The notes: generated by a model from the sequence alone, not told the origin. A stretch of DNA of 64,000 nt from Streptomyces sp. TG1A-60 (GCF_037201975.1 NZ_CP147520.1:5890001-5954000), one strand, 5' to 3'; numbered from the stretch's first letter, positions 48,303 through 57,834 are shown. Numbers and translations are program-made.

Positions 48303-49220
48303 GTGACCACCGACCAGCCGGCAACTTCTCTGACTCCCCATCCGGCCCGCGTCGCGGTGCCGGGCCGGCGCGACTGGTGGCCGGCCCTGCGCAGGACACC
48401 GGCAGCCCTGTGGAGGGAGGACGCGACGGACTGGGCTGCCGCGCTGACTTATTACGCGGTGCTCACCATCTTCCCCACCCTGCTGGTGGCGCTCTCGCTG
48501 CTCGGGATCGCCGGCGGCCCGGGAGCCGGGCACCTCGTCGACCAGGTGGCCGCCGTCGTCCCGGCGCGGGCGCGCCCCGCTGTCCTGGGCGCGCTGGAGA
48601 GCATGGCCGACCAGCAGACCTCCGCACGGCTGCTGGCCGCCTTCGGCACCGTCGGTGCCCTGTGGTCGGCCTCCAGCTATCTGAGCGTCTTCCGTCGCGC
48701 GGTGCACGCCATGAACGGTGTCCAGGACCGCCGCCCGCTCTGGAAGAAGGCCCCGCTCACCGTGATCACCGCGCTCGCGCTGCTGACGCTGCTCGTCTCC
48801 AGCGTGCTGGCCCTGGTCCTCACGGGCGACGCGGCCCGCGCGGCGGGCCGGATCATGGGGGTGGACGGCGCCGCCGTCGCGGCGTGGAACATCCTGAAGT
48901 GGCCGCTGCTGGCGTGCCTGGTCACCGTCCTGGTCCTGGTGCTGTTCCGCTCCGGCCAGGCCACTGCCTACGGCCTGCGGCACCGGGCCGTCGGCGGCAT
49001 GCTCGCCGTCGTCCTGTGGCTCCTGGCGTCCGCGGGCTTCACCCTGTACACGACCAACTACGCGGGTACCTACGACCGTCTGTACGGGTCGCTCGCGGGC
49101 ATCGTCGTCTTCCTCGTCTGGCTGTGGATATCCAACCTCGCCCTCCTTGCCGGAGCCCAGTTCAACGCCGAACTCGCCACGCTCCGCCACACCCGGCCGG
49201 CCCCTTCCGACCGAGCCTGA
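48303..49220 (+). CDS. YihY/BrkB-family membrane protein
   Basis: This 305-residue protein has six membrane helices. It carries the family signature WAAALTYYAVLTIFPTLLVA at about residues 42-61 and GTVGALWSASSYLSVFRRAV near 117. The C-terminal GSLAGIVVFLVWLWISNLAL is the last helix, followed by GAQFNAEL. The family was once called ribonuclease BN, but that is not correct; its function is uncertain (possible virulence or export role). It starts with GTG at 48303. No partner gene is adjacent. It stands inside the 26-kb island yet has the look of a normal Streptomyces gene. Confidence 0.88.
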   Translation: MTTDQPATSLTPHPARVAVPGRRDWWPALRRTPAALWREDATDWAAALTYYAVLTIFPTLLVALSLLGIAGGPGAGHLVDQVAAVVPARARPAVLGALESMADQQTSARLLAAFGTVGALWSASSYLSVFRRAVHAMNGVQDRRPLWKKAPLTVITALALLTLLVSSVLALVLTGDAARAAGRIMGVDGAAVAAWNILKWPLLACLVTVLVLVLFRSGQATAYGLRHRAVGGMLAVVLWLLASAGFTLYTTNYAGTYDRLYGSLAGIVVFLVWLWISNLALLAGAQFNAELATLRHTRPAPSDRA

Positions 49221-49461
49221 CGCCCCGGCACGGGCGCCTTCCGGCCCGCGGTACCCGCACCGGGCCGCACACCGCCCGACCGGCCGGGCAGAGACCGGAG
49301 GCCACCGAACCCCCTGCGGTGCGGTGTCGCACCAACGGCGCCGTGGACCCGGTACTGTCGCACTGCCCTGATGCCCGTGCGCGGCGGACTGTACAGAGCC
49401 CTCGACGGGACAGGCTGAGCCGTCGGCGCCCGTCCGCACGCCGGCCGACCAAAGGACCCGT

Positions 49462-50871
49462 ATGCGCCCGTGGTTTCGCCGAATACCGACCGTCCTCGGG
49501 TACGCTGCCGCCGTCCTGGCCGTCGCAGCCCTGTCCGTGTGGCTGTCGGTGCGCGTCACCCCCATGCAGACGGTCACCCCGGCCGGCCAGACCGTGCAGG
49601 TGGGCGCGGTCTCACCGGACCTGAGCCTGTCCGGGCCGGGGGAACTGGACCTCTTCGGCCAGGTGATCCCCACCCGGCCCCGCTTCGAAGGCCCCATCCG
49701 CCCACGGCTGAAACTGACCAGCATCGCCCTGAACGCCCAGGCAAGGGCTCTCACCCAACCGGGAGGCGCCCAAGCCGCCGGGACGGACCTGAGCCGACAG
49801 CTCACCTCCGCCTGGACGCGCTACCTGCTGTGGGAAACACTGATCGCCGCGGGATTCGCGGCGATGATCGCCGTCACGGTGGCGAGCATCCGCCGCTCCA
49901 GCCGCACGACGACGCTGCGGATGCTCGCCATCGCCGTCACGGGCGTGTGCGCCATCAACGCCCTCGGCGTCTACCTCCTGGCCTCCGCCACCCCCGAGGC
50001 ACTGCGGCAGGTCCGCGGCATCGAAGACCTGGTGGGACCGAGCACACCCACCCCCGTGACAGCTGTCGGCGCGCCAGCCCGGCCGGGAGTGCAGGCCGTG
50101 GTCATCGGAGACTCCACCGCCGCCGCGATCGGCAACGCGCCCCTGGACGACCCCACCGCTGCCGACAAGGCATGCGGACGCAGCAAGGACGCCTACGCGG
50201 TGTATCTCGCCGCAGCCAACAACTGGAATACCCTCAATCTGGCCTGCAGCGGCGCCACCATCCGCGACGGCCTGCTCGGCTCGCAGCAACGCGGCACCAC
50301 CCGGGTGCCGCCCCAGCTCTCGGCCGCGATGGGGGCCACCAAAGCCTCGGTGATCATCGTCAGTATCGGCGCGAACGACATCCGCTGGTCCACCCTGACC
50401 GCGCTCTGCGCCGCCGCCAACGCCTGTGACGACCGGGCCTCCACCGCCTATTTCCAGCAGCAGATCGCCGGATTCACCACCGCGTACTACGACCTGCTCG
50501 ACAATCTCGCCGCACTGCCCCAGAACCCCCGGGTGCTGATCAACGAGTACTACAACCCCTTCGGCGAGAACGTCGACTGCCTCATGGACCAGAACATCAC
50601 CGCCGCCAAGGCCAAGATCCTCAAATCCCGCCTGGACGAACTCAACTCCGTACTGCGCCAGGGCGCACAGACCTTCAACTTCACCGCCGTCCCCCAGCAC
50701 TTCGACGGCCACCGCCTCTGCAGCGACCAGCCCTTCGTCCAGGGACCCGACGCGAACGCACCACTGCACCCCAACGCCGCAGGCGAACTCGCCATCGCCC
50801 TCGCCGACCAGCAGGCGCTCTCACGCACCGGCACACCCGCACCCACCCCCACGGCGCAGAAGACACCGTAG
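49462..50871 (+). CDS. membrane-anchored SGNH/GDSL hydrolase
   Basis: This is a 469-residue protein. Membrane segments lie at about residues 12-32 (VLGYAAAVLAVAALSVWLSV), 128-145 and 158-178. An SGNH hydrolase domain covers about 212-450: block I VVIGDSTAAAIGN (catalytic Ser in GDS), block II Gly in NLACSGATI, block III GAND (IVSIGANDIRW), and block V DANAPLHPN with the catalytic His. Such enzymes deacylate esters, for example O-acetyl groups on sugars or lipids, at the outer face of the membrane. The target is unknown. The last residues are Pro/Thr-rich. It is preceded by ATG 49462 with AAAGGA upstream. Confidence 0.88.
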   Translation: MRPWFRRIPTVLGYAAAVLAVAALSVWLSVRVTPMQTVTPAGQTVQVGAVSPDLSLSGPGELDLFGQVIPTRPRFEGPIRPRLKLTSIALNAQARALTQPGGAQAAGTDLSRQLTSAWTRYLLWETLIAAGFAAMIAVTVASIRRSSRTTTLRMLAIAVTGVCAINALGVYLLASATPEALRQVRGIEDLVGPSTPTPVTAVGAPARPGVQAVVIGDSTAAAIGNAPLDDPTAADKACGRSKDAYAVYLAAANNWNTLNLACSGATIRDGLLGSQQRGTTRVPPQLSAAMGATKASVIIVSIGANDIRWSTLTALCAAANACDDRASTAYFQQQIAGFTTAYYDLLDNLAALPQNPRVLINEYYNPFGENVDCLMDQNITAAKAKILKSRLDELNSVLRQGAQTFNFTAVPQHFDGHRLCSDQPFVQGPDANAPLHPNAAGELAIALADQQALSRTGTPAPTPTAQKTP

Positions 50872-51783
50872 CCACCGCTGCGCGCATCAGTACCACCGCT
50901 GTCTGCCAAGCCCCCGGTGCCGGATGTCGGCGGTACAACCCGAGACGGAGAGGAAATAGCCTGCCGGTCTCCCGCCGGGACGTGAGTAAGGTGCCTGCGA
51001 GAGCGTCGTCGGACCGCTGCGCGCGCAGGATGTGGCAGCGGCGGGAACGGGCACGTTCACCGGGCAGGCCAACGCCATGCGCTCGCAGACCGGTTGTCCG
51101 CCCCGCGGCCGGATCTTCAAGACCGGCGACGGCTGCTTCACTCCCGAGTCGTGCCACCAGCTCCGGCTGCTGCCGCGTTTCAGGACGGGCGGGGCCCGAC
51201 CGCACCATGGGCAGGGCTCCTTCCTCCGACGGGAGGCCGCGGTGAACCCGGCGCAACTGGGACGAAAGAGCCCCTGCGACCTGGATACCCACGGTCGTTC
51301 GGCAGGCGAGTCAGCCCTCGCCTCCCTTGCCGGCAGGCGGGCCGCCTCGACCGCTCGGCCTGCGGCTGTCCGTCCTGGCCGTTCGGTGCGGAAGGTGACC
51401 CGACCACCGAACGCCGCCCCGGCCAACTGACCCGTGCCACCTCGCTGAAGGCGGCACGGGACGCGCCGAGGCACGCTCGCAGCGTGAAGGAGACGCCCGA
51501 TGCCAGGAGTCGACGGGCCGGTCCCTATTCTGGTCGCCCTCGGGAGGACCCGAGCGACTCATGGGGATGCCGCGCGGCCCACCCGGACCCGCGGTCCGGG
51601 GGCGGCGCAGGCCGCAGACATGCCACGCCCCCCGGGGCTCGGCCGGCGAACGGCACCCAAGGGGGAACGGGCGAGATCGGTGAAAGCAGGGTGCCGGGCT
51701 CTCTGGACAGACGTCTGTCCCGGAGAGACCCTGTTCAGGGAACGTGGCGGCACGTCCCCCACCCCGAGGCGGAGGTGCCTGCA
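50872..51783. other. 900-bp region without a recognised gene
   Basis: Several open frames exist on both strands, but they are Arg/Pro-rich and lack binding sites, as expected for non-coding high-G+C DNA. I see no RNA gene or repeat. The last 15 bases carry the GGAGG site for the small gene at 51784. Confidence 0.45.
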
Positions 51784-51930
51784 GTGGCCTGGTGGGTCTG
51801 GCTCATTGTCGTCGTGGTCCTGCTCGCGGCCGGGGCCGGGATCCTCGCGGGCGTCCAGAGCAAACGACGCCACGGTGGTGTGATCGTCGTGCGGCGCACC
51901 CGCCCGAAAGGGAAGGGAAAGGCCGCATGA
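51784..51930 (+). CDS. 48-residue single-helix membrane protein
   Basis: GTG at 51784 follows GGAGG by eight bases. The product MAWWVWLIVVVVLLAAGAGI LAG is one strong transmembrane helix. A basic cytoplasmic tail follows (QSKRRHGGVIVVRRTRPKGK). Its TGA overlaps the ATG of the PRC-barrel gene (ATGA), so the two are coupled. Small anchors of this type may recruit the soluble PRC-barrel partner to the membrane; this is inferred from the coupling only. Confidence 0.72.
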   Translation: MAWWVWLIVVVVLLAAGAGILAGVQSKRRHGGVIVVRRTRPKGKGKAA

Positions 51931-52502
51931 ACGCGCTGATGCTGGCCTCGGACATCACCAAGCGTCCTGTGGTGACGCTCGGCGGTGAAGCCGTGGCCCA
52001 GGTAAGAGACGTCGTCTTCGACGGGCACGCGGGCCGGGTCTCGGGATTCACACTCAGCGGCCGTGGCCTGTTCTCCGGCCCCCTACGCCAGGCACTGCCC
52101 TGGGAGGCCGTGTCGAGCCTCGGACCTCATGCCGTGATGATCCACGACGAGACGGCGTTCGAGTCCCGCGACGAGGTGGCCGACTCCGCCGAGGTTGCGA
52201 ACGGCCACGTCCTGGGGGCACGGGTCCTGACGGACACCGGCACTGACCTCGGACACGTCACCGATGTGGTGATCGAGGTGACGGCGTCCCAGGCACTGGT
52301 CGCGGGCTACGAGATCACCCCTGCCAAGACCCTCGGCCACCACGGTCGGACGGTGTTCATCCCTCTGGCCAGGACCATCGCCGTATCCGGCGAGGCACTG
52401 GTCGTCCCCGCCGCCGTGGCCGACTACGTGACCGACGACCTGTCCGCCCTCGAAAAGGCCATCCCTGAGTTCCGCAGCCGCATGAGCGGGAAAGAGGCGT
52501 GA
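51927..52502 (+). CDS. PRC-barrel domain protein (two domains)
   Basis: This 191-residue soluble protein has two PRC-barrel folds: residues about 6-85 (ITKRPVVTLGGEAVAQVRDV, VFDGHAGRVSGFTLSG) and 95-170 (VLGARVLTDTGTDLGHVTDV). PRC barrels occur in the photosynthetic reaction centre H subunit and in RimM. In actinobacteria they stand alone as adaptor proteins of unknown target. It is coupled by ATGA to the membrane peptide before it and by one base to the second PRC-barrel gene after it. The three form a small operon. Confidence 0.8.
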   Translation: MNALMLASDITKRPVVTLGGEAVAQVRDVVFDGHAGRVSGFTLSGRGLFSGPLRQALPWEAVSSLGPHAVMIHDETAFESRDEVADSAEVANGHVLGARVLTDTGTDLGHVTDVVIEVTASQALVAGYEITPAKTLGHHGRTVFIPLARTIAVSGEALVVPAAVADYVTDDLSALEKAIPEFRSRMSGKEA

Positions 52503-52933
52503 TGCTGCTCTCCGAGATCACGGACCGTCCGGTGATGGACACAGAGGTGGCCCAGAGCATCGGTCAGGTCGACAGCCTGGTCATCACGTCCCGCCCGGCC
52601 CACATCGCCGCGCTGCGCCTGAAGAAGACCAACGGCGGCGGCACCCTGCTGACCTGGCAGAAAGTGCACGCCATCGGCCCCGACGCGATCATGGCCCGTG
52701 CCCACGCCCAGGAAGGCGCCGACGAGGACATCACCGAGCAAGCCGCCGCGTGCCGCAACCTCCTGGGCCGACGCATTCTGTCGGAGCGCGGTATCGAGAT
52801 CGGCCTCCTCCAGGACATCGACTTCGACCCCGAATCCGGCCAGGTCCAGGGCCTGCTCACCTCGTCCGGCACTCTTCCGGGACAGAGACTGATCGGCATC
52901 GGCTCCTATGCCGTGGTCGTCCAAGAGTCGTGA
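52502..52933 (+). CDS. PRC-barrel domain protein
   Basis: This 143-residue protein is related to its neighbour. The first half contains LLSEITDRPVMDTEVAQSIG and VDSLVITSRPAHIAALRLKK. The second contains RNLLGRRILSERGIEIGLLQ and DIDFDPESGQVQGLLTSSG. The ATG at 52502 overlaps the previous stop (TGATG), and GTG 52499 is an alternative. It is the third and last gene of the small operon. No enzymatic residues are apparent. Tandem PRC-barrel genes suggest an assembly of several barrels, perhaps bound to the 48-residue membrane anchor. Confidence 0.78.
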   Translation: MLLSEITDRPVMDTEVAQSIGQVDSLVITSRPAHIAALRLKKTNGGGTLLTWQKVHAIGPDAIMARAHAQEGADEDITEQAAACRNLLGRRILSERGIEIGLLQDIDFDPESGQVQGLLTSSGTLPGQRLIGIGSYAVVVQES

Positions 52934-53049
52934 CGCACATCTTGCCGACACTCCGTCAAATTGGATGCACTCCGTGCCACGGGTGCGTTTTGGCCCTCAC
53001 CCCAACGCGCATCAAGGCCGTGCAGCCCGGAAGCTGAGCTGGTTCGTCG

Positions 53050-53430
53050 TTACGCGCGGGCTGCCTGCTCCGTCTCGCCACCGGCGGGGGCATCGGCCTC
53101 GGGGGCCTGCTCGAAGAACTTCATGGCCATGAAGCCGTGCGCATAGCTGCCGCCCGCCCGGAGCGCCGCAGCGATCATGACCGTCTCGGCCAGCTCCGCT
53201 TCGCTCGCCCCGGCCGCCTTGGCCGACGGGACGTGGGCCCCGATGCAGTAGGCGCACTGCGTGGTCAGCGCCACCGCGACGGCCATCAGCTCGGTGTACT
53301 TGCGCGGGATGACCTTCCCCGCCCCGGCGAGGGCTTCCTGATCGAAGGCCATGAAAGCCTTGACGGCCTCAGGAGCCCCCTTGCGGAGGTTGCGCAGGTA
53401 ACGGTGGTCCGTGTGCTCGTGGTAGCCCAT
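53050..53430 (-). CDS. AhpD/carboxymuconolactone decarboxylase-family protein
   Basis: This is a 126-residue protein. The family motif is CAYCIGAH at about residues 67-74, with the CxxC pair and the following His of AhpD-like alkylhydroperoxidases. KGAPEAVKAFMAFDQEALA precedes it and LAETVMIAAALRAGGSYAHG follows. It should reduce peroxides through the CxxC pair, or act as a decarboxylase-like member without it; the CxxC favours the peroxidase role. The start is ATG at 53430 (MGYHEHTDHRYLRNL). It is the last intact gene before the right repeat and lies on the minus strand. Confidence 0.85.
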   Translation of the reverse strand: MGYHEHTDHRYLRNLRKGAPEAVKAFMAFDQEALAGAGKVIPRKYTELMAVAVALTTQCAYCIGAHVPSAKAAGASEAELAETVMIAAALRAGGSYAHGFMAMKFFEQAPEADAPAGGETEQAARA

Positions 53431-53766
53431 GTCGGGGTGGTGTCCGGAACCGACCTCCAATCGGTGCCAGGCGAAGCCTCCAGGATGGCCGTCCTGGAGG
53501 ACTTCGTATGCCTGGCTCCTCAGCGGAGGCAGGCGTCCCCATCGCGGCTCGACCGAGATCGACTCGGAGTGCCGCCAGAGGAGTCCTGACCCGTTCGACA
53601 CCGCTCCGACCTCGGCCGATTCGGGGCCAAACAGAGGGCGATTGCCTCTGACTGGCTCCGAGCAGCTCGGGTCGAACCCGGGCCTCCGATCGCCTCTGCA
53701 ACCCGACCTAGCAGGTCACAGCCGATCCGGCCCGCAAAGGCGCAGGTCAGAAAGGTGCGTCAGGAA
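53431..53766. other. gap before the right repeat, nothing recognised
   Basis: A GGGTCGAACCCGGG at about 53669 recalls a tRNA T-arm, but the loop is wrong and no cloverleaf can be built. No gene is seen. Confidence 0.4.
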
Positions 53767-53970
53767 AACCCGGCGTACAGCCCGACTCGTCTGCCGCTAC
53801 CTGCGGCTTTGCCGGGAAAGGGCCTCTGATCTGCGTCGGAGGCCCTTTCCGATCTTTCAGGGGCTTGCCGCGTCAGGCGGCGAAAAGTCCCTCGGAATTC
53901 CCCCGGACAGAGCTGAAAGTCCCTGAAAAGTCCCTGGAGCGGAGGGGCACACAAGGCCTCTGGGCTGGGC
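53767..53970 (+). repeat. right direct repeat (attR-like), displaced rnpB 3' end
   Basis: It begins AACCCGGCGTACAGCCCGAC, the last 31 bases of rnpB, and ends CTCTGGGCTGGGC. About 94 percent of bases match 27552-27756. The terminator hairpin here (53815-53850) has a perfect stem, while the left copy has one G-U pair. No rnpB body precedes it, so it is a displaced 3' end. Confidence 0.75.
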
Positions 53971-53984
53971 CTTTGTGAGGGCCC

Positions 53985-54520
53985 TCGATGGTGCGCAGGC
54001 GTTGGTAGACGGTTTCCCGGGACAGGCCGCCGTGGCGGGCGGCCACCGTCTTGTTGGCAGCCGCGTCCAGATGGTGGCGCAGGGTGGTCAGCAAGTCGGT
54101 GTCGTGGCCGGGGGCGTGGTCGTGGTCGACGATTCGGCCGAGGTGCCGTTCATCGTAGTCCTGGATCCGGGTGTCTTCGCGGAGTGCGAAGAGGAGACGG
54201 CGCAGGCCGATGTCGGACCGCTCGTGGTAGGAGCGTCCCGCAGGGAGCGGCCGGCCGGGTTCGGTTGCCTCGGCGACTCGGATCGCCTCGCCGAAGGAGC
54301 GGGCGGCCCCTGGGAGATCCGTGGCCTCGCTGCCGACGCTCACTGTTCAGGAGGATGTCGAGGCGGGTTAGGTCGAGGAGGCCGATGAGGGCCTGTGTTC
54401 CCTTGAGCTCCTCGGAGAGGAGGGCTTCGGCCTTCGTCGTCTCGTCCTCGTGAGGTACGTCCGTCAGCACGGCGATGAAGCGGGAGTCTCGTGGGCAGGC
54501 CCAGTGCGGCCACCGTGACA
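53985..54520 (-). pseudogene. PucR/CdaR-type regulator, broken
   Basis: Two frames carry pieces of one regulator. One has LTDVPHEDETTKAEALLSEE and KGTQALIGLLDLTRLDILLN. The other has ARSFGEAIRVAEATEPGRPL, then IGLRRLLFALREDTRIQDYD. It also has the HTH_30 helix LLTTLRHHLDAAANKTVAAR / HGGLSRETVYQRLRTIEG. The frame changes near 54345. After RTIEG the sequence runs into the right repeat instead of the last 20 to 40 residues. PucR-type proteins usually activate purine or amino-acid catabolism genes. The gene is inactive and was probably damaged when the island entered or rearranged. Confidence 0.7.
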
Positions 54521-54578
54521 GAACACCTGGCCGCCCGGGGGGAACCGTCCTGCGGCAAGGGGGGAAACGAAGGGGAAG

Positions 54579-55511
54579 TCAGCCGGGGCCCACACCGTCG
54601 GCCGGCACGGCTGTCTCCGCCGCCGAGCGCAGCGCCTCCAGTACCGGCCGGATCAGGGGGTGTTCCTCTGCGCCGCGCCGCACGGTCGCGAAGACCCGGC
54701 GGGTCACCGTCACGTCGTCGACAGGGCGGACCACCACGCCAGTGAGCTCCGTGGCCCGCAGGGCGGAGCGCGGAACCAGGGCGACGCCGGCCCCTGCGCC
54801 GGCGAGGGCGACGACGGCCCGGAAGTCGTCGGACGAGTGCTGCAGTCGGGGCTGAAATCCGGCGTACTCGCAGGCCAGCACCACCACGTCGTGGCACGGG
54901 TTGCCGGGGTACGGGCCGATCCACGGCTCGTCCGCCAGGTCGGCCACCCGCACCTTGCCCGCCCCCGCGAGCCGGTGGCCGACCGGCAGGACGGCGTCGA
55001 ACGCCTCGGAGTACAGCGGCACCCGTACGAGACGCTCGTCGTCCTCCCGCGGTGCGCCGCGGTACTCCACGGCCACCGCCACGTCCGCCTCCCCGTCCAG
55101 CACCATGGGCAGGCTCTCGTCGCCCTCCGCGTCGCGCACCCGGATCCGGATGCCGGGTGCGCTGATCGCGAGTTCCGTGATGGCCGGTGCGAGGACGAGT
55201 GCTATCCCCGTAGCGAAGGAGGCGATGGTCACTTCGCCGGCGGCACCCGAGGTGTACGCGGCGAGTTCGGCCTCGGCCCGTTCCAGCTGGGCGAGGATCG
55301 CGTTCGCGTGGACGAGCAGGATCTCCCCGGTGGCCGTGATGCGGATGCCGCGGCCGTTGCGCTCCAGCAGCCGCTGGCCGGTCTCGCTCTCCAGTGCCGC
55401 GAGCTGCTGGGAGACCGCGGACGGGGTGAGGTACAGCGCGGCGGCAGCGGCGGTCACGGTCCCGTGGTCCGCCACGGCGCGCAGGATCCGCAGCCGCCGC
55501 ACGTCGATCAT
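54579..55511 (-). CDS. LysR-family transcriptional regulator
   Basis: This 310-residue regulator has an N-terminal winged helix-turn-helix (DVRRLRILRAVADHGTVTAA, LYLTPSAVSQQLAALESETG) at residues 3-62. A periplasmic-binding-type ligand domain follows at about 90-300. It starts 5 bp after the stop of kbl on the same strand, so it is the third gene of a tdh-kbl-lysR operon. It probably senses a substrate or product of threonine or glycine breakdown. The protein ends in a short Gly/Pro tail. The right repeat and the broken PucR gene lie downstream. Confidence 0.88.
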   Translation of the reverse strand: MIDVRRLRILRAVADHGTVTAAAAALYLTPSAVSQQLAALESETGQRLLERNGRGIRITATGEILLVHANAILAQLERAEAELAAYTSGAAGEVTIASFATGIALVLAPAITELAISAPGIRIRVRDAEGDESLPMVLDGEADVAVAVEYRGAPREDDERLVRVPLYSEAFDAVLPVGHRLAGAGKVRVADLADEPWIGPYPGNPCHDVVVLACEYAGFQPRLQHSSDDFRAVVALAGAGAGVALVPRSALRATELTGVVVRPVDDVTVTRRVFATVRRGAEEHPLIRPVLEALRSAAETAVPADGVGPG

Positions 55512-55516
55512 GTCGC

Positions 55517-56725
55517 TCAGTCTCCCAGGGTCTCGCGGGCCGCGACGAATGCTGCCACGGCCCGCTCCACGTCACCAGGGGAGTGGGCGGCCGAAAGCTG
55601 CACCCGGATGCGCGCCTGCCCGAGGGGGACCACCGGGTAGGAGAAGCCGATGACGTACACGCCCTGCTCCAGCAGCAGCCCGGCCATGCGCCCGGCGCGG
55701 GCCGCATCACCGATCATGACGGGCACGATCGGGTGGTCGCCGGGCAGGATGGCGAACCCGGCCTCCGCCATCCGCGACCGGAACAGCGCGGTGTTCGCGT
55801 CCAGCCGCTGCCGCAGGTCGGCCCCGAGGTCCTTGTCGGAATCCTCCAGGAGGTCCAGGACCTTCAGGGAGGCGGCGGCGATGACCGGCGCGAGCGAGTT
55901 GGAGAACAGGTACGGCCGGGAACGCTGGCGCAGCAGCGCGACGATCTCGGCACGGGCGGCGACATACCCGCCGGAGGCACCGCCGAGGGCCTTGCCGAGC
56001 GTGCCGGTGACGATGTCGACCCGGTCCATGACACCGTGCAGCTCGTGCGTGCCGCGTCCGCCGGGGCCGACGAAGCCGACGGCGTGCGAGTCGTCGACCA
56101 TGACCATCGCGTCGTAGGCCTCGGCGAGGTCGCAGATCTCCCGCAGGGGCGCCACGTAGCCGTCCATGGAGAAGACGCCGTCGGTGACGATCAGGCGGCG
56201 CCGCGCGTCGGAGGCGTCCTTCAGCTGCCGCTCCAGGTCGGCCAGGTCGCGGTTGGCGTAGCGGTGGCGGCGGGCTTTGGACAGGCGGATGCCGTCGATG
56301 ATGCTGGCGTGGTTGAGGGCGTCGGAGATCACCGCGTCCCGTTCGTCGAGGAGGGTCTCGAATACGCCTCCGTTCGCGTCGAAGCAGGAGGAGTACAGGA
56401 TGGTGTCCTCGGCACCGAGGAAGCCGGAGAGCCGGTCCTCCAGCTGCTTGTGGACCTCCTGGGTCCCGCAGATGAACCGTACGGAGGCCATGCCGTAGCC
56501 CCAGCGGTCCAGTGCCTCCTTGGCCGCGGCGACCACTTCCGGGTGGTCGGCGAGGCCGAGGTAGTTGTTGGCGCAGAAGTTCAGCACCTCCCCGTGACGG
56601 CCGCCGGAGGTGACGGTGACGGCCGCGCTCTGCGGGGTGCCGATGACGCGCTCGGGTTTGTGCAGCCCGGTGGCGGTGATCTCGTCAAGGGTGGCGCGCA
56701 GGTCATCGCGCACGGAGTCGAGCAT
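55517..56725 (-). CDS. kbl: glycine C-acetyltransferase (2-amino-3-ketobutyrate CoA ligase)
   Basis: This is a 402-residue PLP enzyme of the alpha-oxoamine synthase family. It splits 2-amino-3-oxobutyrate with CoA into glycine and acetyl-CoA. Typical sequences are [64 protein letters not shown], and the PLP lysine in [15 protein letters not shown]. Length and layout match E. coli Kbl. It lies 80 bp after tdh, which makes its substrate from threonine. The start is ATG at 56725. Confidence 0.95.
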   Translation of the reverse strand: MLDSVRDDLRATLDEITATGLHKPERVIGTPQSAAVTVTSGGRHGEVLNFCANNYLGLADHPEVVAAAKEALDRWGYGMASVRFICGTQEVHKQLEDRLSGFLGAEDTILYSSCFDANGGVFETLLDERDAVISDALNHASIIDGIRLSKARRHRYANRDLADLERQLKDASDARRRLIVTDGVFSMDGYVAPLREICDLAEAYDAMVMVDDSHAVGFVGPGGRGTHELHGVMDRVDIVTGTLGKALGGASGGYVAARAEIVALLRQRSRPYLFSNSLAPVIAAASLKVLDLLEDSDKDLGADLRQRLDANTALFRSRMAEAGFAILPGDHPIVPVMIGDAARAGRMAGLLLEQGVYVIGFSYPVVPLGQARIRVQLSAAHSPGDVERAVAAFVAARETLGD

Positions 56726-56805
56726 GGCGGTGGCTCCTGGTCTGGGGCAGCGGGCGTACGGGCGGAGTGGCGGGAGGGAAAGCGGGGGCGGGCGCAGGGC
56801 GGGGG

Positions 56806-57834
56806 TCAGGCGGTCCAGTCGAGGACGACCTTGCCGCACCGACCGCTCGCGGCGTCCTCGAAGGCCGCTTTGAAGTCCTGGTAGGGATAGCGGCCGGTGA
56901 TCACGGGGCTGAGGTCGAGGCCGCGTTCCAGCAGCACCGACATGGCGTACCAGGTCTCGAACATCTCGCGGCCGTAGATGCCCTTGATCGTGATCATGGA
57001 GGTGACGATCCTGGCGAAGTCGACCGCGAACTCCTCGGCGGGCAGTCCCAGGACGGCGATGCGCCCGCCGTGTGTCATGTTGGCGATCATGTCGCGCAGT
57101 GCTTCGGGGCGGCCCGACATCTCCAGGCCGATGTCGAAGCCCTCCCGCAGTTCCAGCCGCCGCTGGGCCTCCTCGATCGTCGTCTCGGCGACGTTGACCG
57201 CCAGCTCGACGCCGACCTTGCGGGCGAGCTCCAGGCGGTACTCGCTGACGTCCGTGATGACGACGTTTCGGGCTCCGGCGTGTGCGGCGACCGCGGCGGC
57301 CATGATGCCGATGGGCCCCGCTCCCGTGATGAGCACGTCCTCGCCCACCAGAGGGAAGGACAGCGCGGTGTGGACGGCGTTCCCGAAGGGGTCGAAGATG
57401 GCCGCGGTGTCGAGGTCGACGGGCACCCGGTGCACCCACACGTTCCCGGCCGGCAGGGCCACGTACTCGGCGAACGCGCCGTCGCGGCCCACGCCGAGCC
57501 CCACCGTGCTCCGGCACAGGTGCCGCCGGCCGGCCAGGCAGTTGCGGCACCTGCCGCAGACCAGATGGCCCTCGCCGCTGACCAGGTCGCCGACCTTGGT
57601 GTCGGTGACGTCCCTGCCGACCTCGGCGACCTCCCCGACGAACTCGTGGCCCAGCACCAGCGGGGTGCGCACGGCCTGCCGCGCCCACCCGTCGTAGGCG
57701 CGGATGTGCAGGTCCGTTCCGCAGATGCCGGTACGCAGAACTCTGATCAGGACGTCACCGGGTCCGATGGACGGCTCCGGCACGTCCCTCAGCCACAGAC
57801 CGGGCTCCGCTTTGTCCTTCACCAGTGCTTTCAT
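56806..57834 (-). CDS. tdh: L-threonine 3-dehydrogenase
   Basis: This 342-residue zinc MDR dehydrogenase oxidises threonine to 2-amino-3-oxobutyrate with NAD. The catalytic zinc ligands are Cys in GICGTDLHI and His-Glu in LGHEFVGEV. The structural zinc lobe is [15 protein letters not shown]. The Rossmann motif is [20 protein letters not shown] followed by [23 protein letters not shown] and the Tdh-type C-terminus are typical. Kbl follows in the same operon, giving the full threonine-to-glycine route. It starts with ATG at 57834. Its promoter lies in the 450-bp gap to the right. Confidence 0.95.
   Translation of the reverse strand: MKALVKDKAEPGLWLRDVPEPSIGPGDVLIRVLRTGICGTDLHIRAYDGWARQAVRTPLVLGHEFVGEVAEVGRDVTDTKVGDLVSGEGHLVCGRCRNCLAGRRHLCRSTVGLGVGRDGAFAEYVALPAGNVWVHRVPVDLDTAAIFDPFGNAVHTALSFPLVGEDVLITGAGPIGIMAAAVAAHAGARNVVITDVSEYRLELARKVGVELAVNVAETTIEEAQRRLELREGFDIGLEMSGRPEALRDMIANMTHGGRIAVLGLPAEEFAVDFARIVTSMITIKGIYGREMFETWYAMSVLLERGLDLSPVITGRYPYQDFKAAFEDAASGRCGKVVLDWTA

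Noticed and set aside
47898..49805. Minus-strand frame of 635 codons opposite the YihY gene
   Set aside because: Low-complexity Arg/Gly sequence opposite a gene with membrane-helix signatures.
50872..51780. Hidden gene in the 900-bp gap after the SGNH hydrolase
   Set aside because: All frames are Arg/Pro-rich without start signals or family resemblance.
53640..53710. Possible tRNA at GGGTCGAACCCGGG as the attachment site
   Set aside because: The T-loop has the wrong length and no acceptor, D or anticodon stem can be formed. The repeated rnpB end is the better attachment site.
27552..53970. CRISPR array or cas genes near the defence-type cassette
   Set aside because: No regularly spaced repeats and no Cas-like proteins are present anywhere in the window.
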